Shown: piece by piece, positions 18,026 to 28,416 of the stretch | How the letters are laid out: every line of letters starts with the position of its first letter | Position numbering within the stretch: position 1 is the first letter of the stretch | Assembly (NCBI RefSeq): GCF_005049105.1 | Contig: NZ_SUKA01000002.1 | Span: 743,723 to 807,722 of the forward strand | Reading direction: 5' to 3' | DNA from: Sphingobacterium alkalisoli | GTDB taxonomy: Bacteria; Bacteroidota; Bacteroidia; Sphingobacteriales; Sphingobacteriaceae | Length of the DNA: 64,000 nt | Notes under the pieces: generated by a model | Told to the model about the DNA's origin: nothing | Database searches by the model: none | Seen by the model: the letters and a program-made list of their open reading frames with translations, nothing else | Translations under genes and position numbers: made by a program

Positions 18026-18066
18026 CGAATTAAAGGAAGATAGTAGAATATTATAATAATATAAAG

Positions 18067-19167
18067 ATGACCAACTATAGTAAATTACCGGCAATTTTAG
18101 TCCTCGAGGATGGTACTGTGTTTCACGGCAAAGCTGCCGGAAAAATAGGTACCACTACAGGTGAGATTTGTTTTAACACTGGTACTACAGGTTACCAAGA
18201 GATTTTTACAGATCCTTCTTATTATGGACAAATCATGGTGACGACCAATGCACATATTGGTAATTACGGGATCGACGAAGATGATACGGAATCTAGAAAG
18301 ATCCAGATAGCTGGATTGGTCTGTAAAAATTATAATATTAATTACAGCAGGAAGATGGCTGATGAATCCATACAAACGTATTTTGAAGAAGAGAACCTGG
18401 TGGGTATCTCTGATATAGATACGCGTTCGTTAGTTCGTCATATTCGTGATAAAGGGGCGATGAATGCAATCATTTCTTCTGAAAATTTAGATTCGGATTC
18501 CTTGAAGTCGGAACTGGCAAAAGTACCTTCAATGGCTGGATTGGAACTTTCCTCGCATGTGTCTACTCAAGAGCCTTATTTCTACGGTGAAGAGGATGCG
18601 CCTACTCGTATAGCTGTTCTGGATCTTGGGATTAAGAAAAATATTCTACGAAATTTTGATGCTAGACAGGTGTATGCAAAAGTTTTTCCTGCAAAAACTT
18701 CTTTTGAAGAAATGGAAGCATGGGGTGCAGACGGTTATTTCATATCGAATGGTCCCGGTGATCCGTCTGCTATGGATTATGCAATTGGCACAGTAAAAGA
18801 GATTCTGCGTGCTGACAAACCCATGTTCGGGATATGCTTAGGGCATCAAATCTTAGCGTTAGCAAACGATATCCGAACAGAAAAAATGTTTAATGGCCAT
18901 CGTGGTATTAATCATCCGGTAAAGAATATCATTGCCAACCGTTGTGAGATTACTTCGCAGAATCACGGCTTTGGTGTGGTAAGGGAAGATATTGAAAACT
19001 CGGACGCAGTGGAAGTTACACATATTAATTTAAATGATGATTCGATCGAAGGTATCCGTGTGAAAGGGAAGAGAGCATTCTCCGTACAATATCATCCAGA
19101 GTCGTCTCCAGGGCCTCATGATTCTCGTTATTTATTTGACGATTTCGTGTCGATGATAAAAAACTAG
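18067..19167 (+). CDS. carA: Carbamoyl-phosphate synthase small subunit
   Basis: The 366-residue protein has the CarA N-terminal domain (LEDGTVFHGKAAG, FNTGTTGYQEIFTDPSYYGQ) and a class I glutamine amidotransferase domain with the nucleophile in GICLGHQILAL and the His-x-Glu in QYHPESSPGPHDS. It supplies ammonia from glutamine to the large subunit for carbamoyl phosphate, used in pyrimidines and arginine. The large subunit gene does not follow; eno does. A promoter and terminator in the leader suggest attenuation. Confidence 0.96.
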   Translation: MTNYSKLPAILVLEDGTVFHGKAAGKIGTTTGEICFNTGTTGYQEIFTDPSYYGQIMVTTNAHIGNYGIDEDDTESRKIQIAGLVCKNYNINYSRKMADESIQTYFEEENLVGISDIDTRSLVRHIRDKGAMNAIISSENLDSDSLKSELAKVPSMAGLELSSHVSTQEPYFYGEEDAPTRIAVLDLGIKKNILRNFDARQVYAKVFPAKTSFEEMEAWGADGYFISNGPGDPSAMDYAIGTVKEILRADKPMFGICLGHQILALANDIRTEKMFNGHRGINHPVKNIIANRCEITSQNHGFGVVREDIENSDAVEVTHINLNDDSIEGIRVKGKRAFSVQYHPESSPGPHDSRYLFDDFVSMIKN

Positions 19168-19193
19168 TATACACATAAAATCTAATATACAGA

Positions 19194-19220
19194 AACCGAG
19201 TTGTACACTCGGTTTTTTTA
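19194..19220 (+). terminator. Rho-independent terminator after carA
   Basis: Stem AACCGAGT/ACTCGGTT with a 5-nt loop and seven T. Confidence 0.9.
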
Positions 19221-19329
19221 TTTTTCCAATTTCAGATCTTTCAGAAGAGCAAATTTCTTCCGTCTAATAGACAACGAAAATAACGTTTAAAAACTACGTA
19301 GGATTAGTTAATAATTTAATAATATTTGC

Positions 19330-19384
19330 TATTTTTGGAATAATGATATTTTTTGTTAACTTAGTGTCGTTGATACACTAAGTT
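19330..19384 (+). promoter_or_regulatory. eno promoter -7 box and 5'-leader hairpin
   Basis: TATTTTTG at 19330-19337 fits the -7 consensus, though no TTG is seen 19-21 nt upstream. Just downstream is a perfect 10-bp stem, AACTTAGTGT (19358-19367) with ACACTAAGTT (19375-19384), directly followed by another TTAGTGT that can pair with the same ACACTAA. There is no T-run, so it is not a terminator. It would sit in the 5' UTR of eno, 31 nt before the ATG. Confidence 0.5.
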
Positions 19385-19400
19385 AGTGTTGATTTAATAG

Positions 19401-20714
<1,314 letters not shown>

Positions 20715-20740
20715 TTAAATTCAACCCACGTTTATATAAG

Positions 20741-20767
20741 AGGGATGTACTGGCTGCATCCCTTTTT
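20741..20767 (+). terminator. Rho-independent terminator after eno
   Basis: Stem AGGGATG/CATCCCT with a 9-nt loop and five T. Confidence 0.85.
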
Positions 20768-20889
20768 CTATGAGCTGTTGCCTTCTCCCTGATAGTTTTT
20801 TATCCCGCAGTTGTACAAAGTATACCTGATGCGAGGATAAATTATATGTTTAAGTAGAAATTGCGTGTATAGTTTTATATCTTTACATT

Positions 20890-21189
20890 ATGGAACGTTT
20901 TCTCAACTTAATTAAGAATAAGTTTTTATTGGCAGTTATTGCCTTCATAATATGGATGTGTTTCTTTGATCGCTATGATTTTGCTACACAATACAATTAT
21001 TATCAAGAAAAGTCCAAATTGGAAAAGGAAAAAGAATTTTATGTCTCGGAAATCGTCCAGATTGAAAAATCTATTAATGACGTACAATTTAATCCCAGCG
21101 AAATTCAACGTATAGCCCGAGAAAAATATAAAATGAAAAAGGACAACGAGGATGTGTATGTGCTTAGGGAAGTTGTTTCAAAAAACTAA
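20890..21189 (+). CDS. Septum formation initiator family protein (DivIC/FtsB-like)
   Basis: The 99-residue protein has a short cytoplasmic start, one membrane segment (about 12-28, FLLAVIAFIIWMCFF), a coiled coil (about 35-62, KEKEFYVSEIVQIEKSI) and the terminal family motif IQRIAREKYKMKKDNEDVYVL. This is the FtsB/DivIC architecture of the division complex with FtsL and FtsQ/DivIB. It follows eno, a pairing seen in many bacteria. Confidence 0.9.
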   Translation: MERFLNLIKNKFLLAVIAFIIWMCFFDRYDFATQYNYYQEKSKLEKEKEFYVSEIVQIEKSINDVQFNPSEIQRIAREKYKMKKDNEDVYVLREVVSKN

Positions 21190-21227
21190 AAAAAAAGAGT
21201 CCATTTTTTAAATGGACTCTTTTTTTG
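21190..21227. terminator. Terminator between divIC/ftsB-like gene and GSIII
   Basis: Stem GAGTCCATTT/AAATGGACTC with A-run before and T-run after, so it can work for both converging genes. Confidence 0.9.
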
Positions 21228-21240
21228 GAGTGATTGATTC

Positions 21241-23430
21241 TTAGTGAACAAATAATAATTCACGTAATTTTGGCAAAGGCCATTTTGAGTCATCTACAAT
21301 TTTCTCCAATTTGTTAACGTGATAACGAATTTCATCAAAGTATGGTTTTACGATTTCATCGTATGCTATTGATCGTTCGCGAAGATCTTCGATACTGTTT
21401 GCTTTCTTGCGTTCCTGACGCATTTCTTCTGCTTTCTCTAATATTGTATTAGCATGTTTGGAAATACGTTCGACCAAATTGATCTGTGAACTGTAGGATT
21501 CTTTGTTTAAGCCTAGGTCTTTGAGTCCTTTTACATTCGTAATCAGTTCGTTTTGGTATGTGAAACAAGCCGGAGCAATTTGACTATTTACCACTTCGCC
21601 AATAACACGTGCCTCAATCTGTAGTTTTTTGTAGAAATTTTCTAACAAAATCTCATGACGCGCTTCTGACTCACGCTTTGTATAGATGCCTAGTTTTTCA
21701 AATAGTTCTAGCGACTCTTCGGATACGTAAACATCCAAAGCTTTAGGTGTTGATTTTATGTTGGATAACCCTCGAGCTTCCGCTTCTTTCTCCCACTCCT
21801 CACTGTAACCATTTCCTTCGAATCGAATCGCTTTAGAGTCCTTAATGTATTTGCGAATTACATTTAATAGTGCTAAATCTTTCTTCGTACCTTTCTTGAT
21901 CTGTTTATCAACTTCAATTTTGAATTCGATCAATTGAGTGGCTACGATAGCATTTAAGATAGTCATTGGCAATGCGGAGTTAGCCGATGAACCAACTGCA
22001 CGGAATTCAAATTTATTACCTGTAAATGCAAATGGTGAGGTACGGTTACGATCTGTATTGTCCAATTTTAATTCAGGAATTTTCGGAATACCATGCCATA
22101 AGTTAGCTTCTGCTTTTACTTTCTTCGCTACGCGTGCTGATTCTACTTCTTCCAATAATTCATCCAATTGCGAACCTAAGAAAATCGAAATAATAGCAGG
22201 GGGCGCTTCATTAGCACCTAGACGATGGTCATTGGAATGACTGGCGATAGAGGCGCGTAATAGGTCGGCGTGCTCGTAAACAGCTTTGATCGTATTGACG
22301 AAAAAGGTTAAGAACATCAGGTTATTCTTCGGAGTTTTTCCTGGAGATAGCAAATTTACGCCCGTATTGGTGATCAATGACCAGTTGTTGTGCTTCCCAG
22401 ATCCATTGACACCGCTATATGGCTTCTCATGTAATAATACTTTGAAATTGTGGCGGATAGCTACCTGCTCCATTAAGTTCATCAATAATTGATTGTGGTC
22501 AATTGCAAGATTGATTTCCTCGTACATTGGAGCACATTCAAATTGAGAAGGTGCAACTTCGTTGTGACGGGTTTTTAATGGAATGCCTAATTTTAAGGCT
22601 TCGTTCTCCAGATCGACCATAAATGCTAATACACGCTCAGGTATAGCGCCGAAATAATGATCTTCTAATTGTTGTCCTTTAGCAGACATGTGTCCAAATA
22701 ATGTGCGTCCAGTCAATTGTAGATCAGGGCGTGCATTATATAATGATAAGTCAACTAAAAAATATTCTTGTTCAATACCAAGAGAAGCTGTTACTTTTGT
22801 AACGGATCTATCAAAATATTGGGCAACATCTGTAGCAGCTTTATCTACTGCATTAATCGCTTTAAGTAGAGGTGCTTTATAGTCTAATGACTCTCCTGTA
22901 TAAGATACAAACACAGTTGGGATACAAAGTGTTTTGCCCGCACCGGTTTCGTAAATGAAAGCTGGAGAGGAAGGATCCCATGCGGTATATCCTCTTGCTT
23001 CAAAGGTATTACGAATACCCCCATTCGGGAATGAAGATGCATCTGGTTCCTGTTGTACAAGTGCATCGGCTGTAAACTTTTCGATGGCTTCACCGTTTTC
23101 ATCTGGTTCAAAGAAGGCATCATGTTTTTCGGCCGTAGAGCCTGTTAATGGTTGAAACCAGTGTGTGTAGTGTGATACACCATTATTTAGCGCCCATGCT
23201 TTCATGGCTTGCGAAATATGTTCTGCAATTTCGCGCGTAATTTGCTCTCCTTCTCCTATTGCTCTCGTTAACTCTCTGTAAGTAGTTTTAGGAAGGTAAT
23301 CTTTCATTTTAGCAATGGTGAATACATTTTTTCCGAAAATTGTAGTTGCTTTTTTTGTCTCTACTTTTTCTTCAGGGTTGATTTGTCGTGAAGAAGCAGC
23401 TTTTACAGATTCAAATCTAAGGTTAGACAT
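21241..23430 (-). CDS. glnN: Glutamine synthetase type III
   Basis: The 729-residue length and motifs (FGKNVFTIAKMKDYLP, ASLGIEQEYFLVD, FECAPMYEEINLAIDHNQ, LLHEKPYSGVNGSGKHNNWS, FRAVGSSANSA) are those of GSIII, the large dodecameric form common in Bacteroidota. It makes glutamine from glutamate, ammonia and ATP. The gene stands alone, and the nitrogen regulators PII or AmtB are not in the window. A TATTTTTG box at 23496-23503 (minus) lies about 65 nt upstream. Confidence 0.95.
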   Translation of the reverse strand: MSNLRFESVKAASSRQINPEEKVETKKATTIFGKNVFTIAKMKDYLPKTTYRELTRAIGEGEQITREIAEHISQAMKAWALNNGVSHYTHWFQPLTGSTAEKHDAFFEPDENGEAIEKFTADALVQQEPDASSFPNGGIRNTFEARGYTAWDPSSPAFIYETGAGKTLCIPTVFVSYTGESLDYKAPLLKAINAVDKAATDVAQYFDRSVTKVTASLGIEQEYFLVDLSLYNARPDLQLTGRTLFGHMSAKGQQLEDHYFGAIPERVLAFMVDLENEALKLGIPLKTRHNEVAPSQFECAPMYEEINLAIDHNQLLMNLMEQVAIRHNFKVLLHEKPYSGVNGSGKHNNWSLITNTGVNLLSPGKTPKNNLMFLTFFVNTIKAVYEHADLLRASIASHSNDHRLGANEAPPAIISIFLGSQLDELLEEVESARVAKKVKAEANLWHGIPKIPELKLDNTDRNRTSPFAFTGNKFEFRAVGSSANSALPMTILNAIVATQLIEFKIEVDKQIKKGTKKDLALLNVIRKYIKDSKAIRFEGNGYSEEWEKEAEARGLSNIKSTPKALDVYVSEESLELFEKLGIYTKRESEARHEILLENFYKKLQIEARVIGEVVNSQIAPACFTYQNELITNVKGLKDLGLNKESYSSQINLVERISKHANTILEKAEEMRQERKKANSIEDLRERSIAYDEIVKPYFDEIRYHVNKLEKIVDDSKWPLPKLRELLFVH

Positions 23431-23816
23431 TTAATTATATATTTATAATGTGTTATGTATTTGTTTCGAATTTGATATCCCTTCAAATTTCATTTCAAAA
23501 ATAGATACTTTTTTTAATAAATTAAACACTTTTTTAAAATTTTAATGAAAATAGAGTGTAAAAATTGAAAAATATCCTATTTTTTATCTCCAATGGTGAT
23601 TAATTTGTGTTTTTAATTTTTGATTTACTTGTTTTTTAGCGTTTAGTTCCCCGTCTATACTTTTTTTTGTGTAGGCGGGCTTGTTGATGTCAATCTTGTT
23701 ATAGCTTTTCCTTTTTAATATGCTCTAAGAATTAACCTTTTCTAGAACAATTGTATGTAAGTAAAATTCGTTATATTCGTATAGAATACAACTGATTTAA
23801 GAATAATTATATACAT
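23431..23816. other. Intergenic region between GSIII and SIMPL gene, with a plus-strand hairpin
   Basis: This 386-nt AT-rich gap holds divergent promoter space. A minus-strand TATTTTTG (23496-23503) may serve GSIII. At 23650-23679 the plus strand can fold CCCGTCTATAC with GTGTAGGCGGG around eight T; two positions are G-U wobbles that pair only in plus-strand RNA. No T-run follows, so it is not a terminator. I see no further gene. Confidence 0.5.
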
Positions 23817-24548
23817 ATGAAATACATCGGTGTAACAATTAGTGTTATCGCGGCAATAGCCTTTATTATCTTTGCTTGTGTACTTGCAAATGCTTATAAG
23901 TATAAGTATAAAGTAAATAATACGATCAATGTAACGGGGAATGCAAAAAAGGATTTTGAATCGGACATTGTGAAATGGTCTGCTACATACAGCCGCAAAT
24001 CCATGGATTTAAGCCATGCTTCCGAACAGCTAAGACAAGACCGGAACCTCGTGAAAGATTTTTTAGTGCGTCAGGGAATTAAAGAAGAAGAGATTTTATT
24101 TAATGCCGTGAATATTAATAGGGATTTTACGTATCAAACGGATGGTAGCGGTCATAGCTATAATACGTTTACTGGCTATAGCCTTACCCAAACGGTTAGT
24201 GTGGAGTCTAAAGACCTGAACAAAGTGGATAATGTATCTCGTGAAATTTCTACTTTAATATCGGAGGGGCTAGAGTTAAGTTCTAACTCGCCAAATTATT
24301 ATTACTCTAAATTGGAGGATCTGAAATTAGCGCTTATTGCTGAAGCATCTCAAAATGCGAAACTCAGGGCTGAAAATATTGCTAAGGAATCTGGAAGTCG
24401 CCTAGGCGGGTTAATTAAGGCGGATTTAGGAATATTCCAGATTACAGGTCAGAATGATAATGAAGAATATTCGTATGGTGGTGTATTCAATACGACATCA
24501 AGATTGAAAACAGCTAATATTACCGTGAAGGCGAGTTATGGACAATAA
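23817..24548 (+). CDS. SIMPL domain-containing protein (DUF541)
   Basis: The 243-residue protein has an N-terminal membrane anchor or signal segment (about 5-28) followed by a SIMPL domain (INVTGNAKKDFESDIVKWSA, EEEILFNAVNINRDF, GYSLTQTVSVESKDL, AKLRAENIAKESGSRLGGL). The family forms periplasmic oligomers of poorly known role, linked in some bacteria to stress response. Nothing in the neighbourhood narrows this. Confidence 0.87.
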   Translation: MKYIGVTISVIAAIAFIIFACVLANAYKYKYKVNNTINVTGNAKKDFESDIVKWSATYSRKSMDLSHASEQLRQDRNLVKDFLVRQGIKEEEILFNAVNINRDFTYQTDGSGHSYNTFTGYSLTQTVSVESKDLNKVDNVSREISTLISEGLELSSNSPNYYYSKLEDLKLALIAEASQNAKLRAENIAKESGSRLGGLIKADLGIFQITGQNDNEEYSYGGVFNTTSRLKTANITVKASYGQ

Positions 24549-24653
24549 TACAGTAAAGTTCAGTGCGCTAAAAATTTTCGCGATTAGTAGGATAGCACAA
24601 ATCGTAATGACGGTTCTTGGCAGGTGTTGAATAGAGGACTTCAGAAAAAAAAT

Positions 24654-24682
24654 AAAGCGCTAGATGTTGTCTAGCGCTTTTC
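24654..24682. terminator. Terminator between SIMPL gene and primary sigma gene
   Basis: Stem AAAGCGCTAGA/TCTAGCGCTTT with a 5-nt loop. Runs of A on the left and T on the right let it act for both converging transcripts. Confidence 0.88.
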
Positions 24683-24702
24683 CTTTATGTGGTCAAAGTA
24701 AA

Positions 24703-25563
24703 TTAACCTAAATAAGATTTTAAAATTTTGCTACGTGAAGTGTGGCGTAGTCGTTGTAGGGCTTTGTCTTTAATCTGACGTACCCGTTCTCTCGTTAAAC
24801 TAAATTTCTCGCCAATTTCTTCAAGTGATAGCGGGTGGTTGGATCCAAGTCCAAAGAATAACACGATGATCTCTCTTTCTCTTTCAGTCAACGTTGATAA
24901 AGATCGTTTTATTTCTTCGGATAATGACTCATCAATTAACGAACTGTCTGTGTCGGGATCGGAGTTTTCTAATACATCTAATAATGTATTTTCCTCACCT
25001 TGCACAAATGGCGCGTCCATTGATACGTGTCTACCGGAATTACTCAGGGTATCCGAAACTTTATCAACTGTTGTCTCTAGAATGTCGGCTAATTCTTCTG
25101 GAGAGGGCTCACGTTCGTATTCCTGCTCTAATTTGGAGAAAGCTTTGCTGATTTTACTTAAAGAACCTACTTGATTTAAGGGTAAGCGTACGATGCGTGA
25201 TTGTTCAGCAATAGCTTGCAAAATAGATTGACGAATCCACCAAACTGCATAAGAGATAAACTTGAAACCTTTGGTTTCATCGAAACGTTTAGCTGCTTTG
25301 ATAAGACCCAAATTTCCTTCGTTGATTAAATCTCCTAAAGTAAGACCTTGATTTTGATACTGTTTGGCAACTGATACTACGAAACGTAAGTTGGTTTTGG
25401 TTAACTTCTCTAATGCCACTTGATCTCCCTCGCGAATCCGTTGAGCTAGGATAACTTCTTCCTCGGCTGTAATTAAATCTACCTTACCGATTTCATGTAA
25501 GTATTTGTCTAAAGATTGTGATTCACGATTAGTGATCGATTGGGTAATTTTGAGCTGTCTCAT
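24703..25563 (-). CDS. rpoD: Primary RNA polymerase sigma factor (RpoD/SigA)
   Basis: The 286-residue protein lacks region 1.1, as usual in Bacteroidota. It has region 1.2 ([20 protein letters not shown]), region 2 ([30 protein letters not shown]), region 3 and region 4 ([36 protein letters not shown] in pieces). It should recognise the TTG / TAnnTTTG promoters found across this window. Confidence 0.96.
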   Translation of the reverse strand: MRQLKITQSITNRESQSLDKYLHEIGKVDLITAEEEVILAQRIREGDQVALEKLTKTNLRFVVSVAKQYQNQGLTLGDLINEGNLGLIKAAKRFDETKGFKFISYAVWWIRQSILQAIAEQSRIVRLPLNQVGSLSKISKAFSKLEQEYEREPSPEELADILETTVDKVSDTLSNSGRHVSMDAPFVQGEENTLLDVLENSDPDTDSSLIDESLSEEIKRSLSTLTEREREIIVLFFGLGSNHPLSLEEIGEKFSLTRERVRQIKDKALQRLRHTSRSKILKSYLG

Positions 25564-25864
25564 TAATTTATATTACTTCCTTCTTGAAATGTTTGCAAAA
25601 ATACTAAAATATATCCATTCTTTTGTAAAGAATGTGTAATTTATTAACTCATTTAGAGGTTGTTATGAATGTTGTCGGGATATATAATTGATATCAAAAA
25701 CTGTTCCATATTCTAAAATTTATATCGTTTTTATTGTATTATTTTTACTGGGATTTTCCCGTTCAATAATATTTATATCTCTGAAAACCTTTTAGATCAA
25801 GAATTGTTTTTAAATACCAGCAAATATTGCTAAATTAGAGTAAATTTATGTTACGTTAAAAATT
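25564..25864. other. AT-rich intergenic region upstream of rpoD and the small HTH gene
   Basis: About 300 nt with no gene seen. A minus-strand TATTTTTG at 25596-25603 lies about 33 nt before the rpoD start and is its probable -7 box, without a clear -33 TTG. A short GGGA/TCCC-type hairpin near 25750 has no T-run. Confidence 0.45.
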
Positions 25865-26068
25865 ATGAGCATCAAAATACGTTTGGATGAAGTAATGGCT
25901 AAGAGAAAGATGTCTTTAAATGAGCTTAGCAGCAGGGTTGGTATCACCTTGTCAAATCTTTCTATTCTAAAAAATCAAAAATCGAAAGCGATTCGTTTAA
26001 GTACATTGAACGCTATCTGTAAAGCATTGGATTGCCAACCGGGCGACATTATTGTATATGAAGATTGA
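25865..26068 (+). CDS. Small XRE-type helix-turn-helix regulator (YozG-like)
   Basis: A 67-residue protein that is little more than one Cro/C1-type HTH (LDEVMAKRKMSLNELSSRVG, ITLSNLSILKNQKSKAIRLS, TLNAICKALDCQPGDIIVYE). This is the HTH_26/YozG class. Its targets are unknown. It is a single gene that converges on fmt. Confidence 0.88.
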   Translation: MSIKIRLDEVMAKRKMSLNELSSRVGITLSNLSILKNQKSKAIRLSTLNAICKALDCQPGDIIVYED

Positions 26069-26076
26069 TAGAAGGA

Positions 26077-26997
26077 TTAGTTTTCAAAATGATAACCGCG
26101 TAAGAATTCCTCTATTGACATCTTTTTCTTTCCTTCTATCTGTAAATGTTTAACAGATAATGAACCATTGTTTGCGTAAAACTTCAAATATAATTTCCCA
26201 TCTGTTTCATATGTACCGGGTTGGAATTCATGGCTTATTTCTTCTTTTTCTGCTTCGTAAATTTTTAATACTTTTTTGTCTAGATAAGTAAACGCAGTGG
26301 GGTAGGGACTCAAACCCCTTATTTTATTGTAGATGGTTTGAATGTCGCTATTCCAGTTGATAAGGCAATCTTCCTTGAATATTTTAGGAGCGTGTTTCAA
26401 TCGGCTTTCGGCAATGTCTTTCTGGGGTATAGGCCGGAGAGTGTTCGATTTCAATTTCTCGATAGTTTTTATCAAAATACCAGCACCTACTCTCATTAAT
26501 TTGTCGTGTAGTAAACCTGCATTGTCCTTTTCATCAATGGCCACACGCTCTGATAATAAAATATTTCCGGTATCGATTTCATGTTGGAGGAGAAATGTAG
26601 TTACTCCAGATTCTTTTTCCCCATTGATGATGGCATGGTTAATTGGAGCGGCACCACGGTATTGAGGAAGTAAAGAAGCATGTACGTTTATCGTTCCCAG
26701 CCGTGGCATATTCCACACAACTTCAGGCAACATCCGGAAGGCAACTACGACTTGTAAGTCAGCTCTAAAAGCTCTTAGCATATCGATGAACTCAGTGCTT
26801 TTTAATTTTTCGGGTTGCAATATGGGGAGGTTGTTGGCTTCGGCGAATATTTTTACTGCCGATTGATGTATTTTTTGGCCTCTGCCTGCGGGTTTATCTG
26901 GAGTAGTCACAACTGCAACTATATCTTCGCCTGAATCAAGTAGTGCTCTTAAAGAAGCTACGGCAAAATCAGGGGTACCCATAAAAATTATTCTCAT
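26077..26997 (-). CDS. fmt: Methionyl-tRNA formyltransferase
   Basis: A full-length 306-residue protein. The N-terminal formyltransferase fold has RIIFMGTPDFAVASLRAL, the folate-site motif INVHASLLPQYRGAAPINHAI and the conserved Asp region TGNILLSERVAID; the C-terminal domain binds tRNA. It formylates initiator Met-tRNA. Confidence 0.96.
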   Translation of the reverse strand: MRIIFMGTPDFAVASLRALLDSGEDIVAVVTTPDKPAGRGQKIHQSAVKIFAEANNLPILQPEKLKSTEFIDMLRAFRADLQVVVAFRMLPEVVWNMPRLGTINVHASLLPQYRGAAPINHAIINGEKESGVTTFLLQHEIDTGNILLSERVAIDEKDNAGLLHDKLMRVGAGILIKTIEKLKSNTLRPIPQKDIAESRLKHAPKIFKEDCLINWNSDIQTIYNKIRGLSPYPTAFTYLDKKVLKIYEAEKEEISHEFQPGTYETDGKLYLKFYANNGSLSVKHLQIEGKKKMSIEEFLRGYHFEN

Positions 26998-27094
26998 TTA
27001 TCTAAAAATTAGTGTTATTCTATTGTGATTTACAATTACACTTATTAAGTGGTAAATTTTATTAACTTTGCGAAGTTACAAATTAAATTTAAGC

Positions 27095-28312
27095 TTGAAT
27101 TTTCCATTTTTTCTTGCAAGACGAATAGTATTCAAAGGGCATCGAACTTTTTCGAAACTGATCGTGAGGGTGACTATTGGTGCACTAGCGTTGGCTGTAA
27201 TTGCTATTATACTTTCTGTAGCTATTTTGCGAGGATTTAAAGATGAGGTAACGGCGAAGCAAAGGGGTTTTTTTAGCGATGTGATCATTTCTAAAAATGA
27301 TCTTAATGACTCGTATGAAAACTCTCCTATTTCACTTTCCTCTGGAGATTTGGATAGAATTCTACGGCTTTCCAATGTAGTTGATGTGGTACCTTTCGCG
27401 ACAAAAGCGGGGGTTATGAATGTCGATGGCGAAGTGGAAGGAGTATTGCTAAAAGGGGTGGACAAGAATTACGACCAGTCCTTTTTAGCTAGAACGTTAG
27501 TGGCCGGTGATACATTGAATTTCGTAGACCGAGATTCGGATACAGAAATATTAATCTCCAAACTACTGTCTGATAGGTTGAATCTAAAAGTCGGTGACGA
27601 CTTTATCATGTATTTTGTCCAGAAACCTATTCGTAAGCGGAAAATGTTTGTTAAAGGTGTTTTCCAAACCAATTCAGCCGAACTGGATAAAATGTATGTG
27701 ATAGGCTCTTTGGACTTAATAAGAAGGCTTAACAATCTGGGTGAGGCCGATGCGGGCGCTTATGAAGTGCGGGTTGAAAATTTTGATGACATACAACAAA
27801 CTACAGCAGCGGTTGACGAAGAACTACCCGTGACTTTAAAAGCAACAAATATTATCGAACAATTTCCGGACGTCTTTAATTGGTTAAAGATGTTGGATAT
27901 GAATGATGATATTATTTTTGTGCTGATGGTGATTGTGGCGGTAATAAATATGATTTCTGCTTTACTGATATCAATATTAGAGCGTACTTCCATGATAGGG
28001 ATTTTGAAATCTTTAGGTATGGCGAATCGGCAAATCCGAAAGATATTTCTATACAATTCCATTTATCTCATCGGGTGTGGATTAGTTCTTGGGAATATCA
28101 TTACAATAGGTTTGTATTTTTTTCAAACAAATACCAGATTTTTTAAACTCGATCCGTCTATTTATTATATTGAATACGTTCCCATGTCAATAACTTGGTA
28201 CGATGTGGTCCTTTTAAATCTAGCGATAGTTTTTATAGCGCTGGTTACCTTATACATCCCTTCGATGTTGATATCACGGATTTCACCTATCAAGACCATT
28301 CAATTTAAATAA
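27095..28312 (+). CDS. ABC transporter permease of the FtsX/LolE type
   Basis: One membrane segment near the N-terminus (IGALALAVIAIILSVAIL), a large extracytoplasmic domain, then three membrane segments in the last 150 residues including the FtsX motif MIGILKSLGMANRQIRKIF. This is the LolC/LolE/FtsX layout. No ATPase gene is adjacent. No ATG is near the start; I chose TTG 27095 (MNFPFFLARRIVF), which matches how such proteins begin, because a TAACTTTG box at 27063-27070 overlaps the other possible TTG at 27068. That gives 405 residues. Lipoprotein release is possible but unproven. Confidence 0.82.
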   Translation: MNFPFFLARRIVFKGHRTFSKLIVRVTIGALALAVIAIILSVAILRGFKDEVTAKQRGFFSDVIISKNDLNDSYENSPISLSSGDLDRILRLSNVVDVVPFATKAGVMNVDGEVEGVLLKGVDKNYDQSFLARTLVAGDTLNFVDRDSDTEILISKLLSDRLNLKVGDDFIMYFVQKPIRKRKMFVKGVFQTNSAELDKMYVIGSLDLIRRLNNLGEADAGAYEVRVENFDDIQQTTAAVDEELPVTLKATNIIEQFPDVFNWLKMLDMNDDIIFVLMVIVAVINMISALLISILERTSMIGILKSLGMANRQIRKIFLYNSIYLIGCGLVLGNIITIGLYFFQTNTRFFKLDPSIYYIEYVPMSITWYDVVLLNLAIVFIALVTLYIPSMLISRISPIKTIQFK

Positions 28313-28416
28313 TATACGTCGCTTTGCGTTTCATGTTCTACTGAAAAGCTTATTTTTTTGTATATTCCTGCGTTTTTAGAATAATGGGTTCTTAGCATAC
28401 TAAAATAACAGTTTTT

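Noticed and set aside
20930..20950. Possible sigma-54 promoter (GG/GC elements) in the divIC/ftsB-like gene
   Set aside because: The GG to GC distance is 2 nt too short for a -24/-12 promoter, and the site is inside coding sequence.
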